From: Sphingosinithalassobacter tenebrarum
GTDB lineage: Bacteria; Pseudomonadota; Alphaproteobacteria; Sphingomonadales; Sphingomonadaceae
DNA: 64,000 nucleotides
Direction of reading: 5' to 3'
Assembly: GCF_011057975.1 (NCBI RefSeq)
Contig: NZ_CP049109.1
Coordinates: forward strand, 1,767,001 to 1,831,000
Position numbers and translations under genes: made by a program. Positions 12,302 through 22,300 of the stretch are shown here, piece after piece. The number at the start of each line of letters is the position of its first letter. The stretch's first letter is position 1. The notes beneath the pieces were generated by a model that made no database searches, was not told where the DNA came from, and saw only the letters and a list, made by a program, of their open reading frames with translations.

Positions 12302-13393
12302 TCACTCCCCGACCGGATTCGCCAGTTCCTCCGGCCAGGCGGCATCGGGATCGACCCGGACATAGGCCATGCCGGGCAATCCGGTCTTCACATGCGCAAT
12401 GTTGCGGCGCAGCAGCTCGGGCGCGATCTTGGCCCGCACGCGGAACATCAGCTTCTGGCGCTCGCTTTCGGTCTCGACTGTCTTGGGCGTGAATTGCGCG
12501 ATATCGGCGACGAAACTGATTTGCGCCGGAATCGTGTATTCGGGTGCCGCGTCGAGCACGATCCGAACCTCGCTGCCCATGCCGACCCGGCCCGCCACGG
12601 TTTCGGGCAGGAAGAAGGTCATATAGACGTCGGAGAGGTCGGCAAGGTTGACCACGGGCGATCCCGCGCCGACGACTTCACCCGGCTGCGCGACGCGATA
12701 TTGCACGCGCCCGGCGCGCGGAGCACGCAGCACGCTGTCATCGATATCGGCGGTGATCCGGGCAAGTGTGGCGCGCGCGGCATCGACATTCGAAAGCGCG
12801 CCGGTCACCTGACTGCGCGCAGTGGTGATCGCCGAATCGATCGCTCCGAGCTGTGCTCGCGCGGCATCGACAGCCGCTCGTGCGCCTTCGACGCTTGCGG
12901 CGTCGTCGTCGCGTTCCTGCATCGATGTCGCGCCTTCCTGCGCCAGCGTTTCCGAGCGCGCCAGCCGCTTGCGCGCGGCGCCGAGTTCCGCCTGACGCTG
13001 ACGCAGCGCGGCAACCGAGGCGGCGCGCTCGCTCTGCCGCTGCGCGACCTGGCTACGCGCGGTATCGACTGCGGTGCGTGCCCGGGCGAGCTGTGCCTCG
13101 GCCTCGGCACGCTGCGCCTCGAGAACGGCGACGTCCATCCGCGCGACGGGATCGCCCGCTTTCACCAGATCGCCTTCATCGACCAGGATTTCGCTGATCC
13201 GCCCCGGCGCCTTGGCCGCGACGTTGATTTCGACCGCTTCCAGCCGGCCGTTTCCGCTGACGATGCCCGGCGGCAGTTCAGCCGGCTGCATCAGGCTCCA
13301 GATAAGATAGCCGACCACCACCGCCGCGACTGCGATCGCGCCTCTCACCAGCCATTTTCTGCGTCCGGTTTCCATTGCGACCTGCCTCGTCAT
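12302..13393 (-). CDS. HlyD family periplasmic adaptor subunit (YhiI-like)
   Basis: A 363-aa membrane fusion protein. A single transmembrane anchor (about residues 14-34) is followed by a biotinyl-lipoyl half ([18 protein letters not shown]), a long coiled-coil hairpin rich in Ala, Arg and Gln (about 90-200), then the second lipoyl half ([19 protein letters not shown]) and beta-barrel domain. It bridges the ABC permeases to the outer membrane factor. Overlaps the upstream OMF gene by 4 bp and precedes rbbA by 4 bases, indicating a tightly coupled operon. Confidence 0.92.
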   Translation of the reverse strand: MTRQVAMETGRRKWLVRGAIAVAAVVVGYLIWSLMQPAELPPGIVSGNGRLEAVEINVAAKAPGRISEILVDEGDLVKAGDPVARMDVAVLEAQRAEAEAQLARARTAVDTARSQVAQRQSERAASVAALRQRQAELGAARKRLARSETLAQEGATSMQERDDDAASVEGARAAVDAARAQLGAIDSAITTARSQVTGALSNVDAARATLARITADIDDSVLRAPRAGRVQYRVAQPGEVVGAGSPVVNLADLSDVYMTFFLPETVAGRVGMGSEVRIVLDAAPEYTIPAQISFVADIAQFTPKTVETESERQKLMFRVRAKIAPELLRRNIAHVKTGLPGMAYVRVDPDAAWPEELANPVGE

Positions 13394-14829
13394 TCTGTTG
13401 TTTCCTCGAATGCGGCGTCGGCGGGAAAGCCGCCGCCCAGCGCCGCATAGAGCGCGACCACGCTCGCCATTTGCGCACGACGCAGCTGCACCAGCGCCTG
13501 TTCGGCGTCGAACAGCTCGCGCTCGGCATCGAGCACTTCGAGATAGCTCGACCGGCCATTGTCGAAGCGCAACTGCGCCAGCCGCGCGCGCTCGCGCTGC
13601 GCATCGACCAGCGCCCGCGCGGTATCGAGCTGCAGCCCGATCTGGCGGCGGCGGACCAGTGCGTCGGATACGTCACGAAACGCCTGCTGTACCGTCTGTT
13701 CGTAGCGCGCGACCGCTTCGTCACGCCGCGCGTGCGCGACGCCCAGATTGCCGCGTAGCTGACCGCCGTGAAAGATCGGCAGCGTGATCTGGGGCGCGAA
13801 GCTCCACCCTTCGATCCCGTCGCTGAACAATCCGTCGAGATCGTCGCTGATCAGCCCATAGGCACCGGTCAGCCGGATGTTCGGAAAGAACGCCGCGCGC
13901 GCCGCGCCGATATCGGCATTGGCGGCGCGCAGCTGATATTCGGCGGCGATCACATCGGGCCGGTTCACCAGCAGATCCGACGGCAGGCCGGTCGGCAGCG
14001 CCACCGGCGCGATCGCCACCGCATCGGGTTCGGCGTCGAAATCGATCGGGCCGCCGCCGACAAGTAGCGCCAGCGCGTTGCGGTTGATCGCGCGATCCTG
14101 TTCGAGCGCCTGGAGCGCCTGCTCGGCCTGCGCCAGCAGGATGCGCGCGCGCGCCACGTCGAGCCGCGTCCCCGCGCCGACTTCGTGGCGGCGCCGCATG
14201 ATGCGCAGCGCGTCGGTGCGATTGGCGATCGCCTGGCGCGCGAGCGCGACACGCTCGGCATATTCGCGTTCGAGCAGATAGCCGTTCGCCACTTGCGCGA
14301 TGATTCCGGTCGCCACCGCCCGCCGCGATTCCTCGCTGGCGAGAAAGCGCGAAGCGGCCGCATCGCGCAGATTGCGCAGCCGGCCCCAGAAATCGATTTC
14401 CCAGCCGGCGCTCAGCTGCGCGCTCACTTGACGAACGTCGATCGGCTGGGTGCCGACACCGGGGAGGGTGAAGATCGACTGGCCGCGCTGCCCGCTGCCG
14501 ACCGCGTCGAGCTGCGGGTAGAGCGGGGCGCCTTCGATCCGCCACGCCGCGCGCGCCTGGGCGACATTGGCAGCGGCGATGCGGATATCGTGATTGGCGG
14601 CCAGCGCTCGCCCGATCAGTCCGCGAAGCGCCGGATCGCGGAAAAAGTCCTGCCACCCGACGGTTGCGGCCGTGGAAGCGGCGCCGTCCGCGCCGGCATA
14701 GTGCGCGGGCAGTGCAGTGGCGGGGCGCGGGCTATCGGGAGCGAAGTTGCACGCGGAAAGTGCCAGAAGCGCACACAACGCCGCTGCACGTCCCGTCAAG
14801 GGCGCTTTCGTGCCTCGGTTGTCGTTCAT
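13390..14829 (-). CDS. NodT-family outer membrane efflux lipoprotein
   Basis: A 479-aa TolC-superfamily protein with a lipoprotein signal (ALCALLALSAC, modified Cys at about residue 26). It carries two OEP repeats with long helices, with landmarks such as GWQDFFRDPALRGLI, WEIDFWGRLRN and LPIFHGGQLRGN. It is the first gene of the leftward exporter operon and supplies the outer membrane channel for the HlyD/RbbA/YhhJ complex. Three such outer membrane factors lie in this window. Confidence 0.92.
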   Translation of the reverse strand: MNDNRGTKAPLTGRAAALCALLALSACNFAPDSPRPATALPAHYAGADGAASTAATVGWQDFFRDPALRGLIGRALAANHDIRIAAANVAQARAAWRIEGAPLYPQLDAVGSGQRGQSIFTLPGVGTQPIDVRQVSAQLSAGWEIDFWGRLRNLRDAAASRFLASEESRRAVATGIIAQVANGYLLEREYAERVALARQAIANRTDALRIMRRRHEVGAGTRLDVARARILLAQAEQALQALEQDRAINRNALALLVGGGPIDFDAEPDAVAIAPVALPTGLPSDLLVNRPDVIAAEYQLRAANADIGAARAAFFPNIRLTGAYGLISDDLDGLFSDGIEGWSFAPQITLPIFHGGQLRGNLGVAHARRDEAVARYEQTVQQAFRDVSDALVRRRQIGLQLDTARALVDAQRERARLAQLRFDNGRSSYLEVLDAERELFDAEQALVQLRRAQMASVVALYAALGGGFPADAAFEETTE

Positions 14830-14972
14830 CCATCGGTCTCATATCTCTTCGCAGTTGCGGAATCGATATCGTGACCAGCAGAACGATTCTACGCGTTACT
14901 TTACTTAGCGGTCCCGATTCTGCAGCTGCGATATGCAGGGCTGTCGCCAGCCTGCCGGCAGGCAGGCGCCGT

Positions 14973-15596
14973 TCATTCGGTTTCCTTGCCCATGCCCGCC
15001 GCAAAAGCGACACGCAGCGCTTCGGCAAGGCTGCGCGCGCCGAGCTTCGTCATCACATTGGCGCGATGCACTTCCACCGTGCGCGGCGAAATGCCCAGAT
15101 CATAGGCCACGGTCTTGTTGGGATAGCCGCGTGCGAGGAGGTCGAGCACTTCGCGCTCGCGTTCGCTCAGCGCGCCCAGCATCCGTTCGGCGTCGTTTTC
15201 GCGGTCGAGTGCGTCGTTGGTCGCGTCGATCCGTTCAAAGGCGCGGCCGATCGCGTCGAGCAGCGCGTCGTTGTCGAGCGGCTTTTCGACAAAATCGACG
15301 GCGCCCGCGCGCATCGCCCTGACCGCCAGCGTCACATCGCCATGCCCGGTGATCAGGATCACCGGCATGCGCACACCGCGCTCGTTGAGCATGCGCTGCA
15401 CCTCGAGTCCGTCCATTTCGGGCATACGGATGTCGAGCAGGATGCAGCCCGGATCGACCTGGCCGACCTGCTTGAGGAATTCGACGCCCGAGGGCCAGCT
15501 CTGTACCGCATAGCCGGATGTCTTGAGCATGAAGCCCAGGCCCTTGCGAACGGCCTCTTCGTCATCGATCAAGTGGATCAGCCGCTTGTCGGTCAT
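14973..15596 (-). CDS. fixJ: FixJ-type response regulator
   Basis: A two-domain regulator of 207 aa: a receiver domain with acidic pocket D11/D12 and phospho-acceptor D55 (ILLDIRMPEMDG), then a LuxR-type helix-turn-helix (LSEREREVLDLLARGYPNKTVAYDLGISPRTVEVHR). In rhizobia FixJ, phosphorylated by FixL at low oxygen, activates fixK and nifA. The start at 15596 overlaps the fixL stop (ATGA), so the pair is translationally coupled. No nif gene is present in the window, so the targets are more likely microaerobic respiration or stress genes. Confidence 0.93.
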   Translation of the reverse strand: MTDKRLIHLIDDEEAVRKGLGFMLKTSGYAVQSWPSGVEFLKQVGQVDPGCILLDIRMPEMDGLEVQRMLNERGVRMPVILITGHGDVTLAVRAMRAGAVDFVEKPLDNDALLDAIGRAFERIDATNDALDRENDAERMLGALSEREREVLDLLARGYPNKTVAYDLGISPRTVEVHRANVMTKLGARSLAEALRVAFAAGMGKETE

Positions 15597-17515
15597 TCCA
15601 GCATATCCTCGGTAGCTCGTGTCAGAGTGAAGTGAAAAACCGCTCCGCCATGCACGCCCGGTTCCATCCATATCCGCCCGCCATTGGCTTCGACGATGGT
15701 GCGGCAGATGGAAAGGCCCAGACCCATGCCGTCGGTCTTGCTGCTGTTGAAGGCGCGGAATAGATCGGCGGCGATTTCCGGCGCAACGCCCGGTCCGGTA
15801 TCGGCGACGGTGACGCGCACGAATTCGGCGTCCTGAATGGCGGTGGAAACCGTCAGTACGCGCTCGGGGGAATCGGCCATCGCTTCGATCGCGTTGCGCA
15901 TCAGGTTGATCAGTACCTGCTGCACCTGCACCTTGTCGGCCAGGACCGGGCTGGCCGCGGGATCGATGTCGAACCGCTCCTCGACCCCTTTTTCGCGTGC
16001 GCCGATCAGCGCCAGCTTGCCGGCTTCGGCGACGAGCGCCGGAAGGTCCTCCACGCTTTTTTCCAGATCGCCGCGCGCGACGAACTCGCGCAGACGGCGG
16101 ACGATCCCTCCGGCGCGCATCGCTTCCTCTGTCGCCAGGTCGAGCGCTTCCTCGATCATCGCGCGATCATCAGCGTCGGGATTCTCGCCGCCGAGCAGGT
16201 TGCGTGCGCCGCGGACATAGCTGACGACTGCAGTGATCGGCTGGTTGATTTCGTGCGCCAGCGTCGACGCCATCGTACCCATCGCGCTCAGCCGCGCGGC
16301 GTGGATCAGCTCCTGGCGCAGCGCGTCGATCCGCGCTTCGGCCTCCTGCTTGTCGGTGAGGTCGCGGATGAACCCGGTGAAGACGCGCGCGCCTTCGGTA
16401 ATCGCTTCGCCGACGGCGAGTTCCATCGGGAAGGTGGAGCCATCGGCGCGCTTTCCGGTCACGGTCCGTCCGATGCCGATGATCCGCTTCACGCCCGTGA
16501 GCAGATACTGGCGAATATAGTCGTCATGCTGCTCCTGCTCGGGCGACGGCATCAGGCGGCTGACATTGGTGCCCAGCATTTCGGATTCGGTGTAGCCGAA
16601 CAGGCGTTCCGCCGCCGCGCTGAACGAAAGCACGCGGCCTTCCTCGTCGATCACGATCATCGCATCGGGCACGGTTGCCAGGATCGACTGGAACTGGTTG
16701 AAATTCTCCTGAAGCCGCCGCTCGGCGGCGCGCTCGGCGGTGATGTCGCGGATCACCTTGCCGAACCCACGCAAGTCGCCCGACTTGTCGTGGAGCGCGG
16801 TGATCGTGACATGGGCGAAGAATTCGGAGCCGTTCTTGCGCAGTCGCCAGTCTTCCTCGGTGAACCGCCCCTCGGCGCGCGCGCGATCCAGGTCGCGCTG
16901 CGGCTTGCCGTCCGCCACGGCGGCGGCCGGATAGAACATCGCAGTATCGTGGCCGACGACTTCGGCCTCGCGCCACCCCTTCATCCGTTCGGCCGCGCTG
17001 TTCCAGAGCGTCACCCGGCCTTTGGGATCGAGCATGTAGATCGCATAGTCGCTTGCGCCGTCGAGCAGCAGGTTCAGCTCGTCCGCCAGTCCGGCGGCCT
17101 GTTCGGCGCGGGCCTGTGCCCGCGACCGCAGCCGCGCGATATGATGGACGACCCCTATGATCACCGCCGACGTCGCGGCGAAACCGAGCATTTCGGCAAG
17201 GCCCTCGGGCAGGCGCGCCCAACCGGCCAGCATCACGGCGACCGCCGAAAGCAGCGCCGCCAGTATCGCGGCGCGCGTACCCGCGAACACGCCCGCCGCG
17301 AGTACCGCGGCGGCGAAGAAAAGATAGTGGCTGTGTTCGTGGAGCCAAGGCGCGAATGCGGAGCGGATCAGCGCCGCCAGAACGACCGCGCCGGCGGCGA
17401 CGGCCAGCCGCGCGAAAAAGCCCGCAAGCGAACGCGCCGTGATCGCGCGCCTCAGCACGTCATCGGTTTCAGGCGAGGGCGCGTGCGACCGCAAGGGTAG
17501 GTTTCGTCCATCCAT
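15593..17515 (-). CDS. fixL: Oxygen-sensing histidine kinase FixL with heme PAS domain
   Basis: A 640-aa membrane kinase. Four N-terminal hydrophobic helices (about 33-125) are followed by a first PAS domain (about 145-260), a second PAS domain (about 273-390) and HisKA/HATPase domains with phospho-acceptor H421. The second PAS matches FixL heme PAS domains: H330 in EQEQHDDYIRQY aligns with the proximal heme ligand, and R350 in IGIGRTVTGK with the oxygen-contacting arginine. The 20-residue spacing equals that of H200/R220 in Bradyrhizobium FixL. It should therefore be a true heme oxygen sensor. The start at 17515 excludes a poorly conserved upstream extension; no strong ribosome binding site is visible. 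Confidence 0.92.
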   Translation of the reverse strand: MDGRNLPLRSHAPSPETDDVLRRAITARSLAGFFARLAVAAGAVVLAALIRSAFAPWLHEHSHYLFFAAAVLAAGVFAGTRAAILAALLSAVAVMLAGWARLPEGLAEMLGFAATSAVIIGVVHHIARLRSRAQARAEQAAGLADELNLLLDGASDYAIYMLDPKGRVTLWNSAAERMKGWREAEVVGHDTAMFYPAAAVADGKPQRDLDRARAEGRFTEEDWRLRKNGSEFFAHVTITALHDKSGDLRGFGKVIRDITAERAAERRLQENFNQFQSILATVPDAMIVIDEEGRVLSFSAAAERLFGYTESEMLGTNVSRLMPSPEQEQHDDYIRQYLLTGVKRIIGIGRTVTGKRADGSTFPMELAVGEAITEGARVFTGFIRDLTDKQEAEARIDALRQELIHAARLSAMGTMASTLAHEINQPITAVVSYVRGARNLLGGENPDADDRAMIEEALDLATEEAMRAGGIVRRLREFVARGDLEKSVEDLPALVAEAGKLALIGAREKGVEERFDIDPAASPVLADKVQVQQVLINLMRNAIEAMADSPERVLTVSTAIQDAEFVRVTVADTGPGVAPEIAADLFRAFNSSKTDGMGLGLSICRTIVEANGGRIWMEPGVHGGAVFHFTLTRATEDMLE

Positions 17516-17583
17516 CGTCTGCGTCAGCGGATGGCATTTTTTTGTACGAAACGAAACTGTCTTTGGCGTACGGATCGCGCCGA

Positions 17584-17985
17584 TCAGGCGGGCCCCGGCG
17601 CCGCACGGCGGCCGTCGAGCGCGTTCAGCAGCTGGCTGTCGCGAAAGGGCTTGTCGATTACCGCAGCGAATCCCGCCGCTTGCGCCGCTTCGCGCAGCGG
17701 TTCGGTGGCATAGGCGGTGATCAGCACGCCGATCCCTTTCCATCCGCGTTTACGCAGCGCCTCGACCAGATGCACGCCGTCCTGATCGGGCAGGGCATAG
17801 TCGACCACGAGATGCGTGGCAGTGAGCGAATCGGGGTCGGCAACCACCGGACCGGCGGACGCGAAGGACTGAACCGCGAAGCCCTGGCCCTCCAGCAAGA
17901 GCTGAAGTCCGCGGCGAACGCCGTCATCATCCTCGACCAGCAACAGCCGCGGCGCGTCTTCCCGCTTTACCGTACCCCAGTTCAC
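17584..17985 (-). CDS. Orphan single-domain response regulator
   Basis: A 133-aa receiver domain without an output domain. The acidic pair is at E18/D19/D20, the phospho-acceptor at D62 (VVDYALPDQDG), and the conserved Lys in VIDKPF. It is encoded 68 bp upstream of fixL on the same strand, so it may draw phosphate from FixL or compete with FixJ, as FixL-associated receivers do in some rhizobia. Partner assignment is inference from position. Confidence 0.85.
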   Translation of the reverse strand: MNWGTVKREDAPRLLLVEDDDGVRRGLQLLLEGQGFAVQSFASAGPVVADPDSLTATHLVVDYALPDQDGVHLVEALRKRGWKGIGVLITAYATEPLREAAQAAGFAAVIDKPFRDSQLLNALDGRRAAPGPA

Positions 17986-18136
17986 CGATGATCCTCCCCG
18001 TGGAACTGCATCCGCGGCACGACTTTGATTTTCACGATAGCCTGCAGTGATTTATGCGGACCGGAGCTGTATCCGGGTGCTCCCGGCGCGACGATTGGTA
18101 GTGTTACGGATCGTCATGCCGGGCGAGCCCCTGCGG

Positions 18137-18940
18137 TCAATGCGCGAGGAACAGCGGTACCGGGCATTCCTCCAGCATACGCTGGGTAACGCCGCCGAAG
18201 GTCGATTCCATGAAGCGGCTGTGGCCGAAACCGCCCATGACCAACCAATCGGCCCCGGTGGCGCGAATGAGCGTCAGCAGCACCGTGCTCGGCACTTCGC
18301 CGCTACGGGGTTCGCGGCGAACCTCGCAGCTGATGTCGTGCCGCGACAGATATTCGGCGGCTTGCTCGGCGGGAACCCGGACCGACCCGTCGGCGATTTC
18401 GCCGATGATCACCGTCTGCGCCTTCTGCAGCAACGGTACCGCCGCCTGCATGGCCGCTTCGGCTTGCTCCGATCCGTCCCAGGCGATCAGGGCCGTTCCG
18501 AACACGTTGAAGCCGCGCGCCGATTGCGGCACCGCGATCACCGATTTGCGCGTCTTGACCAGCATTTCTCCGACCAAGTCGCGCATGTCGGGATATTTGA
18601 TCTGGTCAAGCTCGCGATTGAGCACCACCAGATCCGCGAGCGCGGCGCTCGAGCGGACGCGATCGGCCAGAAAGCCGGTTTCCTCGACCCAGTCATAGGG
18701 AAGGTCCTCGGCCTTCAGCCGCGCTTCCATCCGCTCGCGATTGACGGTTTCGCGCTCGGTTTCCTGTTCGAGCAGCACCGCTGCGCCACTCGCATCGCCG
18801 AAGCCGCCAACCAGCATCGGCAGGATCGCGACATCGACGCAGTGGAGATGGCCTTCCACGGCGCGGGTAAGATCCAGAGCGGCCTGGAAGCGGGCTTCCT
18901 GACCGGCGTCGTCATGCATCAGAACCATGATGTTCTTCAC
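18137..18940 (-). CDS. Universal stress protein, tandem UspA domains
   Basis: A 267-aa protein. The N-terminal Usp-like half starts at GTG 18940, just after a GGGAGG site. The C-terminal half carries the ATP-binding signature GGFGHSRFMESTFGGVTQRML (read as G-2x-G-9x-G[S/T]). Tandem Usp proteins are cytosolic and often induced under low oxygen. Position between the FixLJ genes and the sulfide locus fits a stress-response role; the exact function is unknown. Confidence 0.85.
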   Translation of the reverse strand: MKNIMVLMHDDAGQEARFQAALDLTRAVEGHLHCVDVAILPMLVGGFGDASGAAVLLEQETERETVNRERMEARLKAEDLPYDWVEETGFLADRVRSSAALADLVVLNRELDQIKYPDMRDLVGEMLVKTRKSVIAVPQSARGFNVFGTALIAWDGSEQAEAAMQAAVPLLQKAQTVIIGEIADGSVRVPAEQAAEYLSRHDISCEVRREPRSGEVPSTVLLTLIRATGADWLVMGGFGHSRFMESTFGGVTQRMLEECPVPLFLAH

Positions 18941-19007
18941 GGCTGCCTCCCTCGAAAGAACGTACAGCCTAGGTGATGCAGACGCCCCGCGGGCGAAATT
19001 GGGTATG

Positions 19008-19343
19008 CTACTTAGCCAGCGTCGCGGCGGCGTCGCTATCGGTGCCCGTGTCGGGCGGACAGAAGACGGTGCGCAGCGTTTCGAGCACGCGCGCAGCGCC
19101 GTCATGGACGATCGAGTAATAGAGCATCTGCCCGTCGCGCCGCGCGGCTACAATCCCGTCCTTGCGCAGCAATGCGAGCTGTTGCGAGACCGAGGTGTCG
19201 CGCGCGCCGGTGAGCCGCACCAGTTCGCCGACCGACTTCTCGCCGTCGGTCAGATGGCACAGGATCGTCAAACGGCTGCGCCCCGACAGCGTCTTCAAAA
19301 ATTCCGATGCCTCGTCGATCGAAGCGAGCATGTCGTCCTTCAT
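19008..19343 (-). CDS. ArsR/SmtB repressor of the SqrR/BigR persulfide-sensing type
   Basis: A winged-helix repressor of 111 aa from the ATG at 19343. Only two cysteines are present, C29 (TILCHL) and C95 (VFCPP), 66 residues apart. This equals the C41/C107 spacing of SqrR and C42/C108 of BigR, in which reactive sulfur species link the two cysteines and release DNA. The recognition helix region GARDTSVSQQLALLRKDG is also typical of that subgroup. It is the last gene of the leftward operon after an RND permease, and sulfide-oxidation genes lie on the divergent side. A TTG at 19379 would extend the protein into the permease gene and is less likely. Confidence 0.88.
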   Translation of the reverse strand: MKDDMLASIDEASEFLKTLSGRSRLTILCHLTDGEKSVGELVRLTGARDTSVSQQLALLRKDGIVAARRDGQMLYYSIVHDGAARVLETLRTVFCPPDTGTDSDAAATLAK

Positions 19344-19353
19344 AGCTTTGGAA

Positions 19354-22300
19354 CTATGCAGCCGTCTCTTCGGTTGCAAGTTCGCCCTCGCCGCGCAGCA
19401 CCACGTAAATCGCTGGAATCACTAGCACGGTGAGCAGGGTGGAGGAGGCGAGGCCGAACAGCAGCGATATCGCCAGCCCCTGGAAGATCGGATCGGTGAG
19501 GATCACCGCCGCGCCGATCATCGCCGCCAGCGCGGTGAGCAGGATCGGCTTGAAGCGGATCGACCCGGCCTCGATCAGCACGTCGCGCAGCGGCTTTCCG
19601 TCGCCCTGTGCGTGGCGGATAAAATCGACCAGCAGGATCGAATTGCGCACGATGATGCCCGCCAATGCGATGAACCCGATCATCGACGTCGCGGTGAACG
19701 GCGCGCCGAAGATCATATGGCCGATGACGATGCCGACCAGAGTCAGCGGGATCGGCGTCAGGATGACGAGCGGCAGGCGGAAGCTGCGGAACTGCCCGAC
19801 GACGAGGAAATAGATCCCCAGCAAGGCCGCACCGAACGCCGCGCCCATGTCGCGGAACGTTACCCAGGTGATTTCCCATTCGCCGTCCCACAGCAGGGTG
19901 GTGTGGCTCTCGTCCTCGGGCTGGCCGTGCAGGCTGATCTCGGGCTTTTCCAGTCCCTTGGCCGCCCAGTCGTTATTGTCGATCGCTTCCTGGACGGCGA
20001 GCATGCCGTAGATCGGCGCCTCGTAATCGCCCGCCAGCTCGGCCGTCACCATGTCGGCGGGGCGGCCGTTGCGGCGGAAGATGGTCGGGCTGCCGGCCTG
20101 ACGCTCGGCATCGACGACTTCGCCCAGCTCGACGAGGCGACCGGCGCCCGCGCCATGCGATACCGCGACCGGCGTCGCGGCGAGCGACGCGTCCCAGCGG
20201 CGCTGCGACTGCGGCAGCTCGATCGTGATCGGCAGCGGCGTGCGCCCATTGCCCCGCGGCGCATAGCCGACCGTGCGCGATCCCATCAGCATGCCGATCG
20301 AGTCATACATGTCACGCTCGGACAGGCCGTAATAATCGAGGCGCTCGCGATCGGGGATCAGGCGGAGCCGCGGGCGCGGCTGACCGAAGCTGTTGTCGAC
20401 ATCGACGATATACGGGACCGTCCTGAACAGCCGCTCGATTTCGCGCGCGGTGGCGCGGCGCGTCTGCGCGTCGGGGCCGTAGATTTCGGCGAGCAAAGTT
20501 GCGAGCACCGGCGGCCCCGGCGGCGTTTCGACCACCTTGAGCGAGCCGCCGTCGGGCAGCGGGATCGCCTTGAGCCTGTCGCGCAGTTCGAGCGCGATCG
20601 CGTGGCTCGACCGGCTGCGGTCCTCCTTGGGCGCCAGCCGCACCATCACGTCGCCTTGTTCAGGCCGGTCGCGCAGGAAATAGTGGCGGACGAGGCCGTT
20701 GAAATTGAACGGCGCCGACGTGCCTGTGTACAGTTCCATCGCCTCGGCTTCGGGGAAGCTGCGCACGACATCGGCCACCTGTTCGGCGACGCCGCCGGTG
20801 GTTTCGAGCGCGGTGCCTTCGGGCATGTCGATCACGACCTGCACTTCGGACTTGTTGTCGAACGGCAGCAGCTTCACCGTCACTGCTTCGAAATAGAACA
20901 TTGAGCAGGCGAGCAGCGTCGCGACGCCGACGCCGCCGAGGAAGAACCAGGCGCGGCGCTTGGTCGCGATGATCGGCCGCGCGATGCGCGCATAGAGCGT
21001 GCCGAGCTTGCCGCCGCCATCCTCGGCATGGCCGTGGCCGGGCGACAGCGTCTTGCGCGCGAAACGGATCATCAGCCACGGCGCGATCACCACCGCGACG
21101 AAGAAGCTGAAGATCATCGCCGCCGAGGCATTGACCGGGATCGGCGCCATATAGGGGCCCATCAGCCCGGACACGAACAGCATCGGCAGCAGCGCGGCGA
21201 CCACGGTGAGCGTCGCGATCACGGTCGGGTTGCCGACTTCGGCGACGGCATCGACCGCTGCGTCGATCCGCGAACGATCGTCGGGCATCGCCCAGTGGCG
21301 CGCGATATTCTCGATCATCACGATCGCGTCGTCGACGAGGATGCCGATCGAGAAGATCAGCGCGAACAGGCTGACGCGGTTGATCGTGTAACCCATCATG
21401 TTCGACGCGAAGAGCGTGAGCAGGATCGTCGTCGGAATGACGATCGCGGTGACGCCCGCCTCGCGCCAGCCGATCGCGAATCCGATCAGCAGCACGATCG
21501 AAACCGTGGCGAGGCCGAGGTGGAAGAGCAGCTCGTTCGCCTTCTCGTTCGCCGTCTCGCCATAATCGCGGCTCACCGAGACGTTGAGCCCCGCCGGGAT
21601 CAGCTCGCCCTTCAGCGTTTCGACGCGGTGCAGGACATTGTGCGCCACCGTGACGGCGTTGGCGCCCGCGCGCTTGGCAATGGCGATGCTGACGGCGGGG
21701 GCCTGATGCCAGTCGCCGCCATCCTCGCGCGACCAGCGCGAGACGATATTCTGGTCCTGGCTCGCCTGCTGCGTCACTGTGGCGACGTCGCGGACATAGA
21801 CCGGGGCGCCGTTCGCCGAGGAGACGGTGAGCATGCCGATCTCGTCGGCATTGGTCAGCGTCCGCCCGGCAGTGACGGTAACGGCCTTGCCGTCCTCGCG
21901 CGCCATGCCGGCGGGAAAGGCGCGGTTCGCCTGGCCCACCGCTTCGGCGAGCGCCCCGAGCGGGACATTGTGGAGCGCCAGCTTCGCCGGATCGGGTGCG
22001 ACGCGGATCTGTTCCTGCGCCCCGCCGGTAATGAAGGTGAGCCCGACATCATCGACCTTGGCGACTTCGGTGCGCAGCCGCTCGGCGATTTCGCGCAGCG
22101 ATGCGGGCGTCCAGCGCGCCACCTGATCGGAATCGGGGGTCAGCGTCAGCACCACGATCGGCACGTCGTTGATCCCGCGCACCGTGACCATCGGTTCGGG
22201 AATGCCCACTGGAATCCGGTCCCAATTGGCGCGCAGCTTTTCATGGATGCGCGTCGCCGCGTCGTCCTGATCCGAACCGACCAGGAAACGCGCGGTCACC

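Noticed and set aside
18018..18040. TTGAT half-site upstream of the orphan receiver gene
   Set aside because: The second half-site is missing, so it does not fit a FixK or FNR box.
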